A stretch of 23,796 bases of DNA from CAYGDT01 sp964348745. GTDB taxonomy: Bacteria > Patescibacteriota > Gracilibacteria > Peribacterales > Peribacteraceae. The position numbers and the translations under genes are program-made. Shown piece after piece: positions 13,852 to 21,735 of the stretch (within the stretch, counting starts at the first letter, position 1; each line of letters opens with the position of its first letter). The stretch is from the NCBI GenBank assembly GCA_964348745.1, contig CAYGDT010000011.1, positions 1 to 23,796 on the forward strand, given 5' to 3'. Below the pieces are notes generated by a model that saw nothing but the letters and a program-made list of their open reading frames with translations, was not told the DNA's origin and ran no database searches.

Positions 13852-13950
13852 AATAGTTTTTCGGAGGTTTCTTAGGTGAACTGTCGTAAAACCATCATTG
13901 CCCTTTTTATGATGCGTACGCAGTGCTCTGGCGCTATCCTACGTTGCAGT

Positions 13951-16440
13951 ATGACAACCATTCAGAGATCAGTGATCCTCAAGGAATTAGGATTTTCTCC
14001 TGCGGGGCTTATTCAGGACGATGTGCACATGCTCAGAAATAAGCATGGGTACAACGAATTGCCTTCCATGAAGAAATCACTCATGAAGCTGTTCTTTCGG
14101 CAGTTTCAAGATGTCATGGTCTATATCTTGATTGGCGCTGCCGTTGTTTCTCTTATCGTGCCTTTCTTTCATCAAGGAGCGTCTGATCTAACGGAGCTTC
14201 TCGATGCTGCTGCGATTATCGCCATTATCATTCTGAATGCTGCGTTCGGTTTTTTCCAAGAATGGCGCGCGGAGCATGCCATTGCGGCACTCCAGAGCCT
14301 CAGTGCACCGCAGTCAAAGGTGCGCAGAGACGGTGTCGTACAATATTGCCCTTCCCGCGAACTTGTTCCGGGCGATTTGATGCTTGTGGAGGCAGGTGAT
14401 CGCATCAGCGCTGATGCACGTATTGTTGCTTCTTCTTCACTGGAGATCGATGAATCCAGCCTGACAGGAGAGTCCGTACCGGTCGCCAAGGCAGTCGCTA
14501 AAACAATTGAAGTCGGGTTTGCTTTCAGCCCCGGCATGCTCTTTTCCGGGACACTCGTTACGCGCGGTTCCGGAGAGGCACTCGTTACTGCAATCGGACT
14601 CAAAACGGAAATCGGAAAAATTACGACGCTCATGATGGCGTATGAGACGCCGAAGACTCCGCTCGAAGTCGAATTGAATCAAACAGGGAAGCGAATCGGC
14701 ATTCTTGTTCTCTTGATGTGCGTTGTTATTTTTGTGGCGGGATTGCTGCAAGGCATTCATGCCATCGACATTTTCTTTACAGTAGTGAGCTTGGCAGTTG
14801 CTGCCGTTCCGGAAGGATTGCCGGCAATCGTGACAGTATGTCTGGCCATAGGGATCCAACGTATGGCGAAGAAGAACGCACTCATACGCAAAATGGATGC
14901 CGTGGAAACACTCGGGGCAATCACGGTTATTTGTGCGGATAAAACCGGTACGATTACACAGAATAAGATGGAGGTGCAAAGCGTGTGGGTCGGTGATGGA
15001 GCACAGGACTCCGATGCCGTTCGCATAGCGGCGTCATGCAATCGCGCAGAACTCCCCGACATTGGCGACCCCACTGAAATTGCTCTTCTGAAATATGCGG
15101 CTGAGCAAGGAATCGAGAGGCTCGAAATAGAGGAGGAAGAAGTCCCTTTTACTTCAGAGGCGAAATACATGATCACGACGCACCGCTACCAAGGAGAACT
15201 TGTTCGTTACATGAAAGGCGCTCCGGAGGTCGTAGCGAGGTTTACGTCCTCACCCGAGACGGACGCAGCCTTGGAGAGGGCAGAGGAGCTTTCAAAGCGT
15301 GGACTCAGAGTGCTTGCTGTCGCAGAAGGTTCGCAAGGTTCACTGAAGTTTGTCGGTCTCGTGACGATGATCGATCCACCGAGACTCGGAGTGAAAGATG
15401 CAATACTTCTGTCGAAGAAAGCAGGGATTCGAACCATCATGATCACCGGAGATCATCCTGCGACAGCGCTCACCATTGCGTCGTCTGTCGGCATAGAAAC
15501 TTCCGGCGTCATCACAGGGGAGCAACTGGATCGAATCGACGATGACCAACTGCGTTCTGATCTGAGGACAATGTCTGTTTTTGCCCGCGTTCAACCGTCG
15601 CACAAGGCGAGAATTCTCATTGCACTCGAGTCTATGGGTGAAGTGATTTGTATGAGTGGAGATGGTGTCAATGATGCTCCTGCTCTTCGGAGAGCACACG
15701 TTGGAGTAGGAATGGGTTTGAATGGCACGGCTGTTGCACGCGAAGCTGCCGCCATGGTTCTCACGGATGATGATTTTGCGACGATTGTCTCTGCAATCGA
15801 AGAAGGCAGACGGATCTATGACAATATTCGGAAGTTCGTTCTCTTCCTTATGCGCTCCAATGCGGGGGAAGTCATGATCATTGCGTCTGCGATACTTCTG
15901 AAATTTCCGCTCCCTCTCCTGCCACTCCATATTCTCTGGATCAATCTTGTAACAGACAGTTTGCCAGCATTGGCCCTTGCTGCAGAACCTGCAGAATCCA
16001 ATGCGATGGATCGTCCTCCTCGTGGAAAAACGCAGGGTATTTTTTCGGGAGAGTGGATTTCACTCGGGCTTTCTGCCGTGCTGAATGCCGTGCTCGCTCT
16101 CGCGGTTTTCCGGTTATCGTTGCTGCATTTCCCCGACGATATTGTTCTTGCCAGAACGGCGGCTTTAACGGCGACGATTGCGTATCAAATGGCAATGGCG
16201 TTCTCCACGCGTACGAGAGCATCTGCTTTTCTTGTTTCACCATTTTCCAATCAGTGGCTTATTCTTGCTGTTGCTGGTTCGTTCTTACTCCATGGCATCT
16301 TGCTCTTCAGTCCGCTCTCCATCATTTTTGATGTGAAGCCGCTTCCGCTACTTCTCTGGGAGGAAATTTTTGGCGGCGCGCTTCTTGCATTCATGATCTT
16401 TGAGCTCTACAAACTTATGCCAAATAGACTGAAGATGTAG
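13951..16440 (+). CDS. P-type Ca2+-type cation-transporting ATPase
   Basis: From ATG 13951 the protein has 829 residues. It has all P-type hallmarks: TGES of the actuator domain, DKTGTIT with the phosphorylated Asp (about residue 330), KGAPE in the nucleotide domain, TGDHP and GDGVNDAPAL at the hinge. Membrane motifs identify the P2A (SERCA/PMR1) group: PEGLP in M4, SNAGEV in M5 and NLVTDSLPALAL in M6, so ligands for both SERCA Ca2+ sites appear present. Expected role: ATP-driven export of Ca2+ or Mn2+. The nucleotide domain is compact. A GTG at 13876 with GGAGG 8 nt upstream would add 25 residues (MNCRKTII...) not typical of the family; ATG 13951, with TATCCT 10 nt upstream, was preferred but the choice is open. 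Palindromes flank the gene on both sides. Confidence 0.93.
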   Translation: MTTIQRSVILKELGFSPAGLIQDDVHMLRNKHGYNELPSMKKSLMKLFFRQFQDVMVYILIGAAVVSLIVPFFHQGASDLTELLDAAAIIAIIILNAAFGFFQEWRAEHAIAALQSLSAPQSKVRRDGVVQYCPSRELVPGDLMLVEAGDRISADARIVASSSLEIDESSLTGESVPVAKAVAKTIEVGFAFSPGMLFSGTLVTRGSGEALVTAIGLKTEIGKITTLMMAYETPKTPLEVELNQTGKRIGILVLLMCVVIFVAGLLQGIHAIDIFFTVVSLAVAAVPEGLPAIVTVCLAIGIQRMAKKNALIRKMDAVETLGAITVICADKTGTITQNKMEVQSVWVGDGAQDSDAVRIAASCNRAELPDIGDPTEIALLKYAAEQGIERLEIEEEEVPFTSEAKYMITTHRYQGELVRYMKGAPEVVARFTSSPETDAALERAEELSKRGLRVLAVAEGSQGSLKFVGLVTMIDPPRLGVKDAILLSKKAGIRTIMITGDHPATALTIASSVGIETSGVITGEQLDRIDDDQLRSDLRTMSVFARVQPSHKARILIALESMGEVICMSGDGVNDAPALRRAHVGVGMGLNGTAVAREAAAMVLTDDDFATIVSAIEEGRRIYDNIRKFVLFLMRSNAGEVMIIASAILLKFPLPLLPLHILWINLVTDSLPALALAAEPAESNAMDRPPRGKTQGIFSGEWISLGLSAVLNAVLALAVFRLSLLHFPDDIVLARTAALTATIAYQMAMAFSTRTRASAFLVSPFSNQWLILAVAGSFLLHGILLFSPLSIIFDVKPLPLLLWEEIFGGALLAFMIFELYKLMPNRLKM

Positions 16441-16441
16441 T

Positions 16442-16542
16442 GATTGTCATGGCGAGCTTGTCACCCCGAGCGTAGTCGAGGGGCGAACCACGAACCATGA
16501 CAATCGCATGTGCATCCTTCGACAGAGCTCAGGATGACATGC
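16442..16542. repeat. Two adjacent palindromes between convergent genes
   Basis: GATTGTCATGG (16442-16452) pairs perfectly with CCATGACAATC (16495-16505) around a CCCC...GGGG core; GCATGT (16506-16511) pairs with ACATGC (16537-16542) around CATCCT / AGGATG. The second reaches into the 3' end of the hydrolase gene. They may act as a two-way transcript end. Confidence 0.85.
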
Positions 16543-17101
16543 TCTCCTCACATGCCACGACTTGCTCCAATAATTTCGGAAACTCCGTATACCCCGCGTT
16601 GCTATTCATATGCCCGGCGCCTGAAACCAGCGTCACTTCGATCTTCAGATGTGCGGCCAACGTTTGCGCAACTGTCAGCGGCAGGTACGGATCATTATCG
16701 GCATGCCAGATCTCGATAGAACGACAATGCTTTCTGATCGTTTCGAAATCGAAGTTTTGATCTGCGATTTCATGCATGACAGTCGTGAATTCATTATCAG
16801 TTTTTAAGACAGCGGGTGCTATGAGGAATGCAGCACGGACAGTGTGTTTTTCGAGAATGTTCAAAGCCGCAGCCGCACCAAGGCTGTGGCCGATCAGGAT
16901 AGATTCAGAATTGATTTGATCATCAATCTCCGCGTACACGTCTTGCCATGCTTTGAGCGGGGTGACCGGTTCGATCGTCGGGAAATGCGGTATGCATACC
17001 ACAAACCCCAATTTTTCCAATTCGCGTTGCATCCACGGATACCAGTTTTCACCGGGGTGGCCGTAGATGCCATGAAAGATGAAGGCGTTTCGCACTAGCA
17101 T
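16529..17101 (-). CDS. Alpha/beta hydrolase, RBBP9/YdeN-like serine esterase
   Basis: The 190-residue protein matches the small RBBP9-type hydrolases. FIFHGIYGHPGENWYPWMQREL is the typical N-terminal oxyanion/loop region; GHSLG (residues 71-75) holds the nucleophile Ser73; the Asp lies in HADNDPYLP and the His in GAGHMN (H164). The substrate is unknown. The last few residues (ACEESMSS) are encoded by a dispersed palindromic repeat, suggesting the C-terminus was altered by repeat insertion. The start overlaps the upstream Cys-rich gene by 7 nt, and TACGAT lies 9 nt upstream, so it may have its own leaderless transcript. Confidence 0.88.
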   Translation of the reverse strand: MLVRNAFIFHGIYGHPGENWYPWMQRELEKLGFVVCIPHFPTIEPVTPLKAWQDVYAEIDDQINSESILIGHSLGAAAALNILEKHTVRAAFLIAPAVLKTDNEFTTVMHEIADQNFDFETIRKHCRSIEIWHADNDPYLPLTVAQTLAAHLKIEVTLVSGAGHMNSNAGYTEFPKLLEQVVACEESMSS

Positions 17102-17280
17102 TCAGGGCACATCGTACATGCATGCAGTGCGCCGTCGTTGGAAGCGCTTGCAGCGCATGCTTTGCACTGCTGTACCTCTGTGAGTGGCTGGCCGTGCAAT
17201 TCGCAGTCGGTTGCCTGGCAGGAACCCGGCTGATTGGAGACCCCTTTGCAGGAGCCGTCGCAACGATAGAGTGTAGTCAT
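17095..17280 (-). CDS. Small cysteine-rich, probably metal-binding protein
   Basis: The 61-residue product has ten Cys in pairs: CDGSC, CQATDC, CKAC, CTMCPEC, plus one His after the second pair (DCELHGQPL). This looks like two zinc or heavy-metal sites. No named family is claimed. TATACT (17292-17287) lies 6 nt upstream of the ATG, a clear leaderless arrangement. The 3' end overlaps the hydrolase start, so the two are probably cotranscribed. Confidence 0.65.
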   Translation of the reverse strand: MTTLYRCDGSCKGVSNQPGSCQATDCELHGQPLTEVQQCKACAASASNDGALHACTMCPEC

Positions 17281-17384
17281 AGCTCGAGTATATCATGTAT
17301 TGATTTATGGCAGTACAGTACCCCTTTGCCCCTATTGGGGCTACGGGGCACATAGTATCTTGCGATTCACTACGTCGCGGAGTT

Positions 17385-17406
17385 TATCCTGAGTGCAATC
17401 GAAGGG
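17385..17406. repeat. Dispersed core repeat near tRNA-Ser
   Basis: TATCCTGAGTGCAATCGAAGGG is a diverged copy of the core family. A second small palindrome, GCCCC / GGGGC, lies at about 17329-17342. Together they fill the gap between the Cys-rich gene and the tRNA. Confidence 0.55.
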
Positions 17407-17432
17407 CTCCTTGTTCATCTGCAATTCAACTG

Positions 17433-17522
17433 TGGCGGAGAGGGGGGGATTCGAACCCCCGAAACCCTTTCGGATTTACACGCTTTCCAAGCGTGCGCAC
17501 TAGGCCACTATGCGACCTCTCC
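17433..17522 (-). tRNA. tRNA-Ser (anticodon GGA)
   Basis: The minus strand starts GGAGAGG and ends CCTCTCC, G, CCA, giving a 7-bp acceptor stem with encoded CCA. The anticodon stem CACGC / GCGTG encloses TTGGAAA, so the anticodon is GGA. A long variable arm (ATCCGAAAGGGTTT region) marks a class II tRNA, and the T-loop is the canonical TTCGAAT with a GGGGG / CCCCC stem. It reads UCC and UCU serine codons. Confidence 0.96.
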
Positions 17523-17547
17523 AAGCACTATTGCCTACTGTAACAAC

Positions 17548-17586
17548 AAAAAAGCGGCTCGGGAACGTACCGGACCGCTTTTTTTT
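17548..17586 (-). terminator. Bidirectional intrinsic terminator
   Basis: AAAAAGCGG...CCGCTTTTT flanks an inner TCGG / CCGG stem, so the hairpin has a T run on both strands. On the minus strand it ends the small membrane protein gene just before the tRNA. Confidence 0.85.
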
Positions 17587-17600
17587 AAAAACAAAATGTA

Positions 17601-17858
17601 CTACTTCTTGCCGACAGGCATAGGCATGGGACCGCAGGAGCAGGATTTGCACTGCATCTTGCCGAGCTTCAACCACACACCCGTGTTGATAGCGAAGGCG
17701 ATCAAAGAGAGAGATGCCGTCGTAGAACCGAAGGTCGCTCCGCCTGCAGCGAAGTGCGTCATGTAGACGCCGTATGCAGTGGCGACTTCCGTCAGCGTAA
17801 CAAGGAGCAAGAAGATTTTTCCGATAATGGCGCAAGCGCCGGATGAGCAACAAGACAT
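17601..17858 (-). CDS. Small membrane protein with terminal Cys clusters
   Basis: The 85-residue protein begins MSCCSSGACAIIGKIFLLLVTLTE and has two predicted membrane segments (about 10-32 and 45-66). It ends with CKSCSCGPMPMPVGKK. Cys clusters at both ends should face the same side if there are two helices, which would allow a metal or redox site. No family was recognised. No Shine-Dalgarno is seen. A terminator follows the stop closely. Confidence 0.6.
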   Translation of the reverse strand: MSCCSSGACAIIGKIFLLLVTLTEVATAYGVYMTHFAAGGATFGSTTASLSLIAFAINTGVWLKLGKMQCKSCSCGPMPMPVGKK

Positions 17859-17951
17859 AGGATGATTGGGGAATTGGAGATATCAGGATAACGGAATGCC
17901 GGTTTGAAGCAATACGGAAAACGGAGTATCCGAGTACCAGACTATCAGAAT

Positions 17952-17991
17952 AACCGGATATTCGGATATTCGGATATTCGCATATCCGGTT
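17952..17991. repeat. Palindrome with GGATATTC tandem units upstream of pheT
   Basis: AACCGGATAT (17952-17961) and ATATCCGGTT (17982-17991) are perfect 10-bp arms around tandem GGATATTC units. The pheT -10 (TACGCT, 17998-18003) follows directly. Confidence 0.85.
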
Positions 17992-18010
17992 CTTTGCTAC
18001 GCTACCTACT

Positions 18011-20371
18011 ATGAAGATCTCCCTCGCATGGTTGGCCGATTACGTGACATTTCTTGAACGCGATCCGCAGAAGATCGCAGAAATCATCACAGCGAGCGTT
18101 GCCGAAGTGGACGACGTGGAGCGGCAGGATGCATTATTAGGGGAGTGTTGTGTTGGGAAAATTTTGAAACTTGGCAGACACCCCAATGCCGACCGTCTTT
18201 CGGTCTGTACGATCAAAACGGATAAGGGAAACAAGGAGGTGGTGTGCGGCGGCACGAACCTCCGCGAGGGGATGCGTATTGCATTCGCGCATGTCGGTGC
18301 GACCGTGCATTCGCCCGATGGTCCGCTTGTCTTAAAGCAGATCGATATCCGCGGAGTTACGAGCAACGGCATGATTTGCGCGGCCGATGAGCTGGAGCTT
18401 GGCAGCAGATTTCCTGCAAAACCCGAAGAAGGTGCCCGTCCTATTATCGATCTCGGCGACGGCTCCGATGGTGTCTGTAAGCCACTGAGTGAGTATCTAG
18501 GCCTCACGGATACCATTTTGCATATCGACAATCATGCAATCACGCAGCGCGCCGATCTCTTTTCACACATCGGGTTTGCTCGCGAATGCGTCGCGCTCGG
18601 CATCGCCACATGGAAGAAAAAGCCGACGTTCCCCGCTCCAAAGTTCGGTAAAGATAAATTGCCCTTTACGATGAAGCTGGAAGCCAAGCAGCTCATGCCG
18701 CGCTATTTAGCATGCCTCATCGAAGTCGATGGTCTGGGCCTGACTCCGGACTGGATGCTGCGCCGTCTCAATGCGGTTGGCTGGCGTTCCCTGAGCACGC
18801 CCGTGGATATCACGAACTTCGTCGCATCGGAAATCGGCGTGCCGCTCCATAGCTTCGATGCCGATGATATCAAAGGCACGGTATATATGCGCAAAGCTCG
18901 CAAAGATGAGACGATGGTGACGCTCGATAAGAAAACGAGAACTCTGCCGGAGGGTGCGTTGATCTTAAGCGACGACGAAGGTATTTTCGATCTGCTGGGT
19001 ATCATGGGAGGACTGCGGAGTTCCACCAAGCCGGGCACGCGACGAATTTTCGTCCACAGCGCGAGCCTCGACCCTGTTTCCATTCGCCGAGGAATCATCG
19101 GCACGGGGTTACGGACGGACGCGGCGACGGTGTACGAAAAAGGCGTTCCGCACATCACCACGGAGCAGGGGTTTAACCGCGCGGTACAGCTGATGCTGGA
19201 GCTGCTTCCCGGCGCGCGCGTGGTTTCTAAGCTGGAGTCGGTCGGGGAGAACGGCAAGCCTAAGCCCATTGCATTTTCTGTTGAGCGCACGCAGTCGCTT
19301 TTAGGAGCGGAAATTTCCGAGAAACGCATGAAGAAGATTCTCACGGATCTGGAGTGCACGGTGGGAGGCTCCGGAAAAAAACTGATGGTGACTCCGCCAT
19401 TGCATCGCCTTGGCGACCTGAAAGGTTCGCACGATCTGACTGAAGAAATCGCACGGATCTACGGATACAACGTCATTGAAAATGCGTTGCCAAGTGCATC
19501 AATCACGCTACCCGCGCGTGATACGCGTGTGCATCGCATGCGCGATGCGCTTGCCGATCAGGAGTATGTGGAGCTTCTTCCTTTAAGCCTCGTCGGTCCC
19601 GATCTCCTTGGTAAATGCGGCATCGATGCGCAGCATTGCACCGCTCTCGAGAACGCCATTGGTCACGAAACGAGTCTCATGACGCCTTCAACGCTTCCTG
19701 CACTCCTCGAACATGCAGAGAAAAACATGCTGCATGTCGAAAACACGCTCCGGACGTTTCATATTTCCACGGTGTTCTCCGGCGGCGCCGACAGTCACCG
19801 CGAACTCGGCGCGCTTTTGAGTACGCGCTCTGAGACCGATCTCAAACATGATCCGTTTCTGCGCCTGAAACAAGAAGTGCAGGTGGCGCTGCGCGCATCG
19901 GGATACGCCTCGGAGGTTGCTCTGTGTAGAGAGGCACCGATCTTTGCCAGTGCCAACCGCTGCGCGGATGTCCTGATCGAAGGGACTCCTGTCGGGATGC
20001 TTTTCGAGGTACACCCCGATGTCTGCAAGCAGTTTGATCTCCCTGCCCGCGCCGCATGCGTGCTTATCAATCTCTCTGCGGTGCTTGCAATAAAACCACT
20101 GGAGACCGTCTTTGCGACAGTCCCCGAATTTCCCGCTGTTTCGTACGACACCACGATCACGATGAACCACGACAAAAGCGCGGAGGAGTTGCTACGAAAG
20201 ATCCGCGCAAGCTCTGCGCTGCTGGAATCTGCGGAAATCGTCGATTTGTACGGTAAAGAGAGCGGAGAGTACAAACTCACACTGCGGTGCGTGTACCGTT
20301 CTCCAGATAAAACTTTGACGGAAGAAGAGGCGAAACAGGAGTTTGCAAAGGCGGAATCTTTGCTATCATAG
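18011..20371 (+). CDS. pheT: Phenylalanyl-tRNA synthetase beta subunit
   Basis: The 786-residue length is normal. The N-terminus MKISLAWLADYV is typical; residues about 40-150 are the EMAP-like tRNA-binding domain (GKILKLGRHPNADRLSVC, VCGGTNLREG); then the B3/B4 editing region (LNAVGWRSLSTPVDITNFV, PLHSFDADDIKG), a B5 domain, the catalytic-like core and a C-terminal anticodon-binding FDX-ACB domain (PEFPAVSYDTTITM onward). It forms the alpha2-beta2 enzyme with PheS, which is not in this window, so the two genes are not adjacent here on the downstream side or immediately upstream. ATG 18011 follows TACGCT by 7 nt. Confidence 0.96.
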   Translation: MKISLAWLADYVTFLERDPQKIAEIITASVAEVDDVERQDALLGECCVGKILKLGRHPNADRLSVCTIKTDKGNKEVVCGGTNLREGMRIAFAHVGATVHSPDGPLVLKQIDIRGVTSNGMICAADELELGSRFPAKPEEGARPIIDLGDGSDGVCKPLSEYLGLTDTILHIDNHAITQRADLFSHIGFARECVALGIATWKKKPTFPAPKFGKDKLPFTMKLEAKQLMPRYLACLIEVDGLGLTPDWMLRRLNAVGWRSLSTPVDITNFVASEIGVPLHSFDADDIKGTVYMRKARKDETMVTLDKKTRTLPEGALILSDDEGIFDLLGIMGGLRSSTKPGTRRIFVHSASLDPVSIRRGIIGTGLRTDAATVYEKGVPHITTEQGFNRAVQLMLELLPGARVVSKLESVGENGKPKPIAFSVERTQSLLGAEISEKRMKKILTDLECTVGGSGKKLMVTPPLHRLGDLKGSHDLTEEIARIYGYNVIENALPSASITLPARDTRVHRMRDALADQEYVELLPLSLVGPDLLGKCGIDAQHCTALENAIGHETSLMTPSTLPALLEHAEKNMLHVENTLRTFHISTVFSGGADSHRELGALLSTRSETDLKHDPFLRLKQEVQVALRASGYASEVALCREAPIFASANRCADVLIEGTPVGMLFEVHPDVCKQFDLPARAACVLINLSAVLAIKPLETVFATVPEFPAVSYDTTITMNHDKSAEELLRKIRASSALLESAEIVDLYGKESGEYKLTLRCVYRSPDKTLTEEEAKQEFAKAESLLS

Positions 20372-20378
20372 ATTTCCT

Positions 20379-20528
20379 ATGGCAATTCGTGATTACCATA
20401 TGCCGGATCAGGGCTATGTTCCAAAGAGAGTGTCTCCGTTGGGACCTAATTATCCGTGGACATGGAACCAGATGAAATTCGTTGGATTCGTGATATTAAT
20501 AGGCGAGAAGAGCAGGTTGAGAGCTTGA
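20379..20528 (+). CDS. Small ORF, probably the N-terminal part of a frameshifted gene
   Basis: ATG 20379 lies 9 nt after TATCAT (20364-20369), fitting the local leaderless pattern. The 49-residue frame starts MAIRDYHMPDQGYVPKRV and is protein-like up to about NYPWTW, then becomes hydrophobic and unconvincing until TGA. A charged helical peptide continues in another frame at 20462. A shift of frame near 20455 would join them into one protein of about 58 residues. No family was recognised. Confidence 0.4.
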   Translation: MAIRDYHMPDQGYVPKRVSPLGPNYPWTWNQMKFVGFVILIGEKSRLRA

Positions 20529-20557
20529 TGAGAGAATTATTGAATGTTCGGCGATAA
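20462..20557 (+). CDS. Small ORF, probably the C-terminal part of the same gene
   Basis: From ATG 20462 (or GTG 20456) the frame encodes 31 residues starting MEPDEIRWIRDINRRE, a strongly charged amphipathic helix, and ends in TAA at 20555-20557. It overlaps the putative adenosyltransferase start by 14 nt. No slippery heptamer is visible, so a mutation or sequencing indel is more likely than programmed frameshifting. Confidence 0.4.
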   Translation: MEPDEIRWIRDINRREEQVESLMRELLNVRR

Positions 20558-21149
20558 GCTTCTTATGCGCCCCTCCCTCTCCACCACCGGCGGCGACAAA
20601 GGCAAGACAGGTCTTTTCGGCGGTGATCGCGTTTCCAAGTCTAGTTCGCGTATCCATGCGTACGGCACCGTCGATGAACTGAATGCGATACTGGGACTTA
20701 TTCTCACAGAGAAAGACGTTCCCGAGGAATTAAGAAAACAGCTCCACGAAATTCAGAAAGATCTTTTTTGCCTTGGTGCGGATCTCGCATCCCCGTACCA
20801 GTCGCTCTGCTCCGGTACAGGGCAAGCTCCCTCTGCTAGGGGTGTCGTGAGAATCGAGGAAGCCGATACGCAGCGTATCGAGGAATGGGGAGTCGCGCTC
20901 GAGCAAGACCTTCCTGTACTGCAGAAGTTTATTCTCCCAAGCGGCTGCAGGGCTGCGGCGCTGCTGCACCAAGCACGGACAGTGTGCAGGAGAGCGGAGC
21001 GTTGGATGGTGCAACTCAACGAAGAGGAGCCGATCAACAGCTGCGCGCTCATTTTTGTAAACCGCTTAAGCGATTACCTCTTTCTGGCGTCGCGCGCCGT
21101 CAACAAAGCGGCGGATGCAGGAGAAGTACAGTGGTTACCGCAAACATAA
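20544..21149 (+). CDS. ATP:cob(I)alamin adenosyltransferase, PduO type
   Basis: The product has 201 residues from ATG 20544, or 194 from ATG 20565. TTGGDKGKTGLFGGDRVSK is the PduO ATP-binding N-terminus; HAYGTVDELNAILGL, a QKDLFCLGADLASP stretch and CRRAERWMVQL with the conserved Arg-Arg-x-Glu follow, then INRLSD-like VNRLSDYLFLASRAVN. It would convert cob(I)alamin to adenosylcobalamin. The stretch YQSLCSGTGQAPSARG (about 20800-20842) is extra relative to the family and its DNA contains small inverted repeats, so it may be another repeat insertion. No B12-dependent enzyme is in the window. The preferred start is unclear. Confidence 0.88.
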   Translation: MFGDKLLMRPSLSTTGGDKGKTGLFGGDRVSKSSSRIHAYGTVDELNAILGLILTEKDVPEELRKQLHEIQKDLFCLGADLASPYQSLCSGTGQAPSARGVVRIEEADTQRIEEWGVALEQDLPVLQKFILPSGCRAAALLHQARTVCRRAERWMVQLNEEEPINSCALIFVNRLSDYLFLASRAVNKAADAGEVQWLPQT

Positions 21150-21170
21150 CGCGGATCTTGGACCGTAGTG

Positions 21171-21336
21171 CGGGTCTTCGACCCGTCAATTATTATCATG
21201 ACAGCGCGGGTCTTCGACCCGCAGATTATTATCATGACAGCGCGGGTCTTCGACCCGCAGATTATTATCATTGCAGGTCGAAGACCTGCGCTAGACCCGC
21301 AGATTATTATCATGACAGTGCGGGTCTTCGACCCGC
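21171..21336. repeat. Array of five GCGGGTCTTCGACCCGC palindromes, 36-bp period
   Basis: Perfect 17-bp palindromes start at about 21170, 21206, 21242 and 21320; the fourth (21273-21289) is a variant with an inverted centre, GCAGGTCGAAGACCTGC. They are separated by AGATTATTATCATGACA-like spacers. The array exactly fills the space between two convergent genes. Because 36 is a multiple of three, both strands stay open and give spurious repetitive ORFs (AGLRPADYYHDS). Confidence 0.92.
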
Positions 21337-21346
21337 AGATTGTTGT

Positions 21347-21640
21347 TTATTGCATAAGCAATACCCAGAAGTTCATAACGAGGAGCGTCGAAAAAATTAC
21401 GATGAGCGGTACGCCGATGACCGCAAATAAAACGGGCGATTGTTTGTCTCTCGGTTTCACGCTCAAGTAAAGACTTAAACCGCCGTAGAGCATTCCCACA
21501 AGAGCAAGCGGAAGATCAGCAACATTCAGCCACCAACTGCCAATCGGCGAGAGGTTATTGAATTGGATCAGATAGGCAAGAAAAAACGAGCCGCCGAGCA
21601 GGTAGAAGAGGATGGCGCTGAGACGGTGGAGGTAGATCAT
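21347..21640 (-). CDS. Small three-helix membrane protein, unknown
   Basis: The 97-residue protein has three hydrophobic segments (about 8-26, 38-60 and 70-94) separated by short loops, with SVKPRDKQSP as the main polar loop. No signal peptide or known motif was seen. It lies downstream of rpmH on the same strand, in the place where rnpA would usually be, but is not RnpA. The upstream region is a heptamer array. Confidence 0.6.
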   Translation of the reverse strand: MIYLHRLSAILFYLLGGSFFLAYLIQFNNLSPIGSWWLNVADLPLALVGMLYGGLSLYLSVKPRDKQSPVLFAVIGVPLIVIFSTLLVMNFWVLLMQ

Positions 21641-21643
21641 TAT

Positions 21644-21729
21644 GAATGGATAATGGATAGAGGATAAAGGAAAACACCAGCAAGTCAGATACTGACTACG
21701 GTAGCACTATCCACTATCCACTATCCACT
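21644..21729. repeat. Palindromic element with inverted heptamer arrays
   Basis: Four units of the type TAATGGA (21644-21671) and about three ACTATCC units (21706-21729) are inverted relative to each other. The spacer holds an inner AGTCA / TGACT hairpin. This is the same design as the elements at 9531-9610 and 10650-10713, with a different heptamer. Confidence 0.8.
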
Positions 21730-21735
21730 CCCCGT

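Noticed and set aside
13876..13950. GTG start of the ATPase with GGAGG upstream
   Set aside because: The Shine-Dalgarno is good, but the 25 added residues are not family-like and ATG 13951 fits the leaderless pattern. Kept as an alternative, not excluded.
21171..21336. CRISPR array
   Set aside because: The spacers are nearly identical to each other and the repeats are short palindromes; no cas genes are nearby.
20885..21430. Long ORFs over the palindrome array on both strands
   Set aside because: They come from a 36-bp period that keeps all frames open; peptides are pure repeats.
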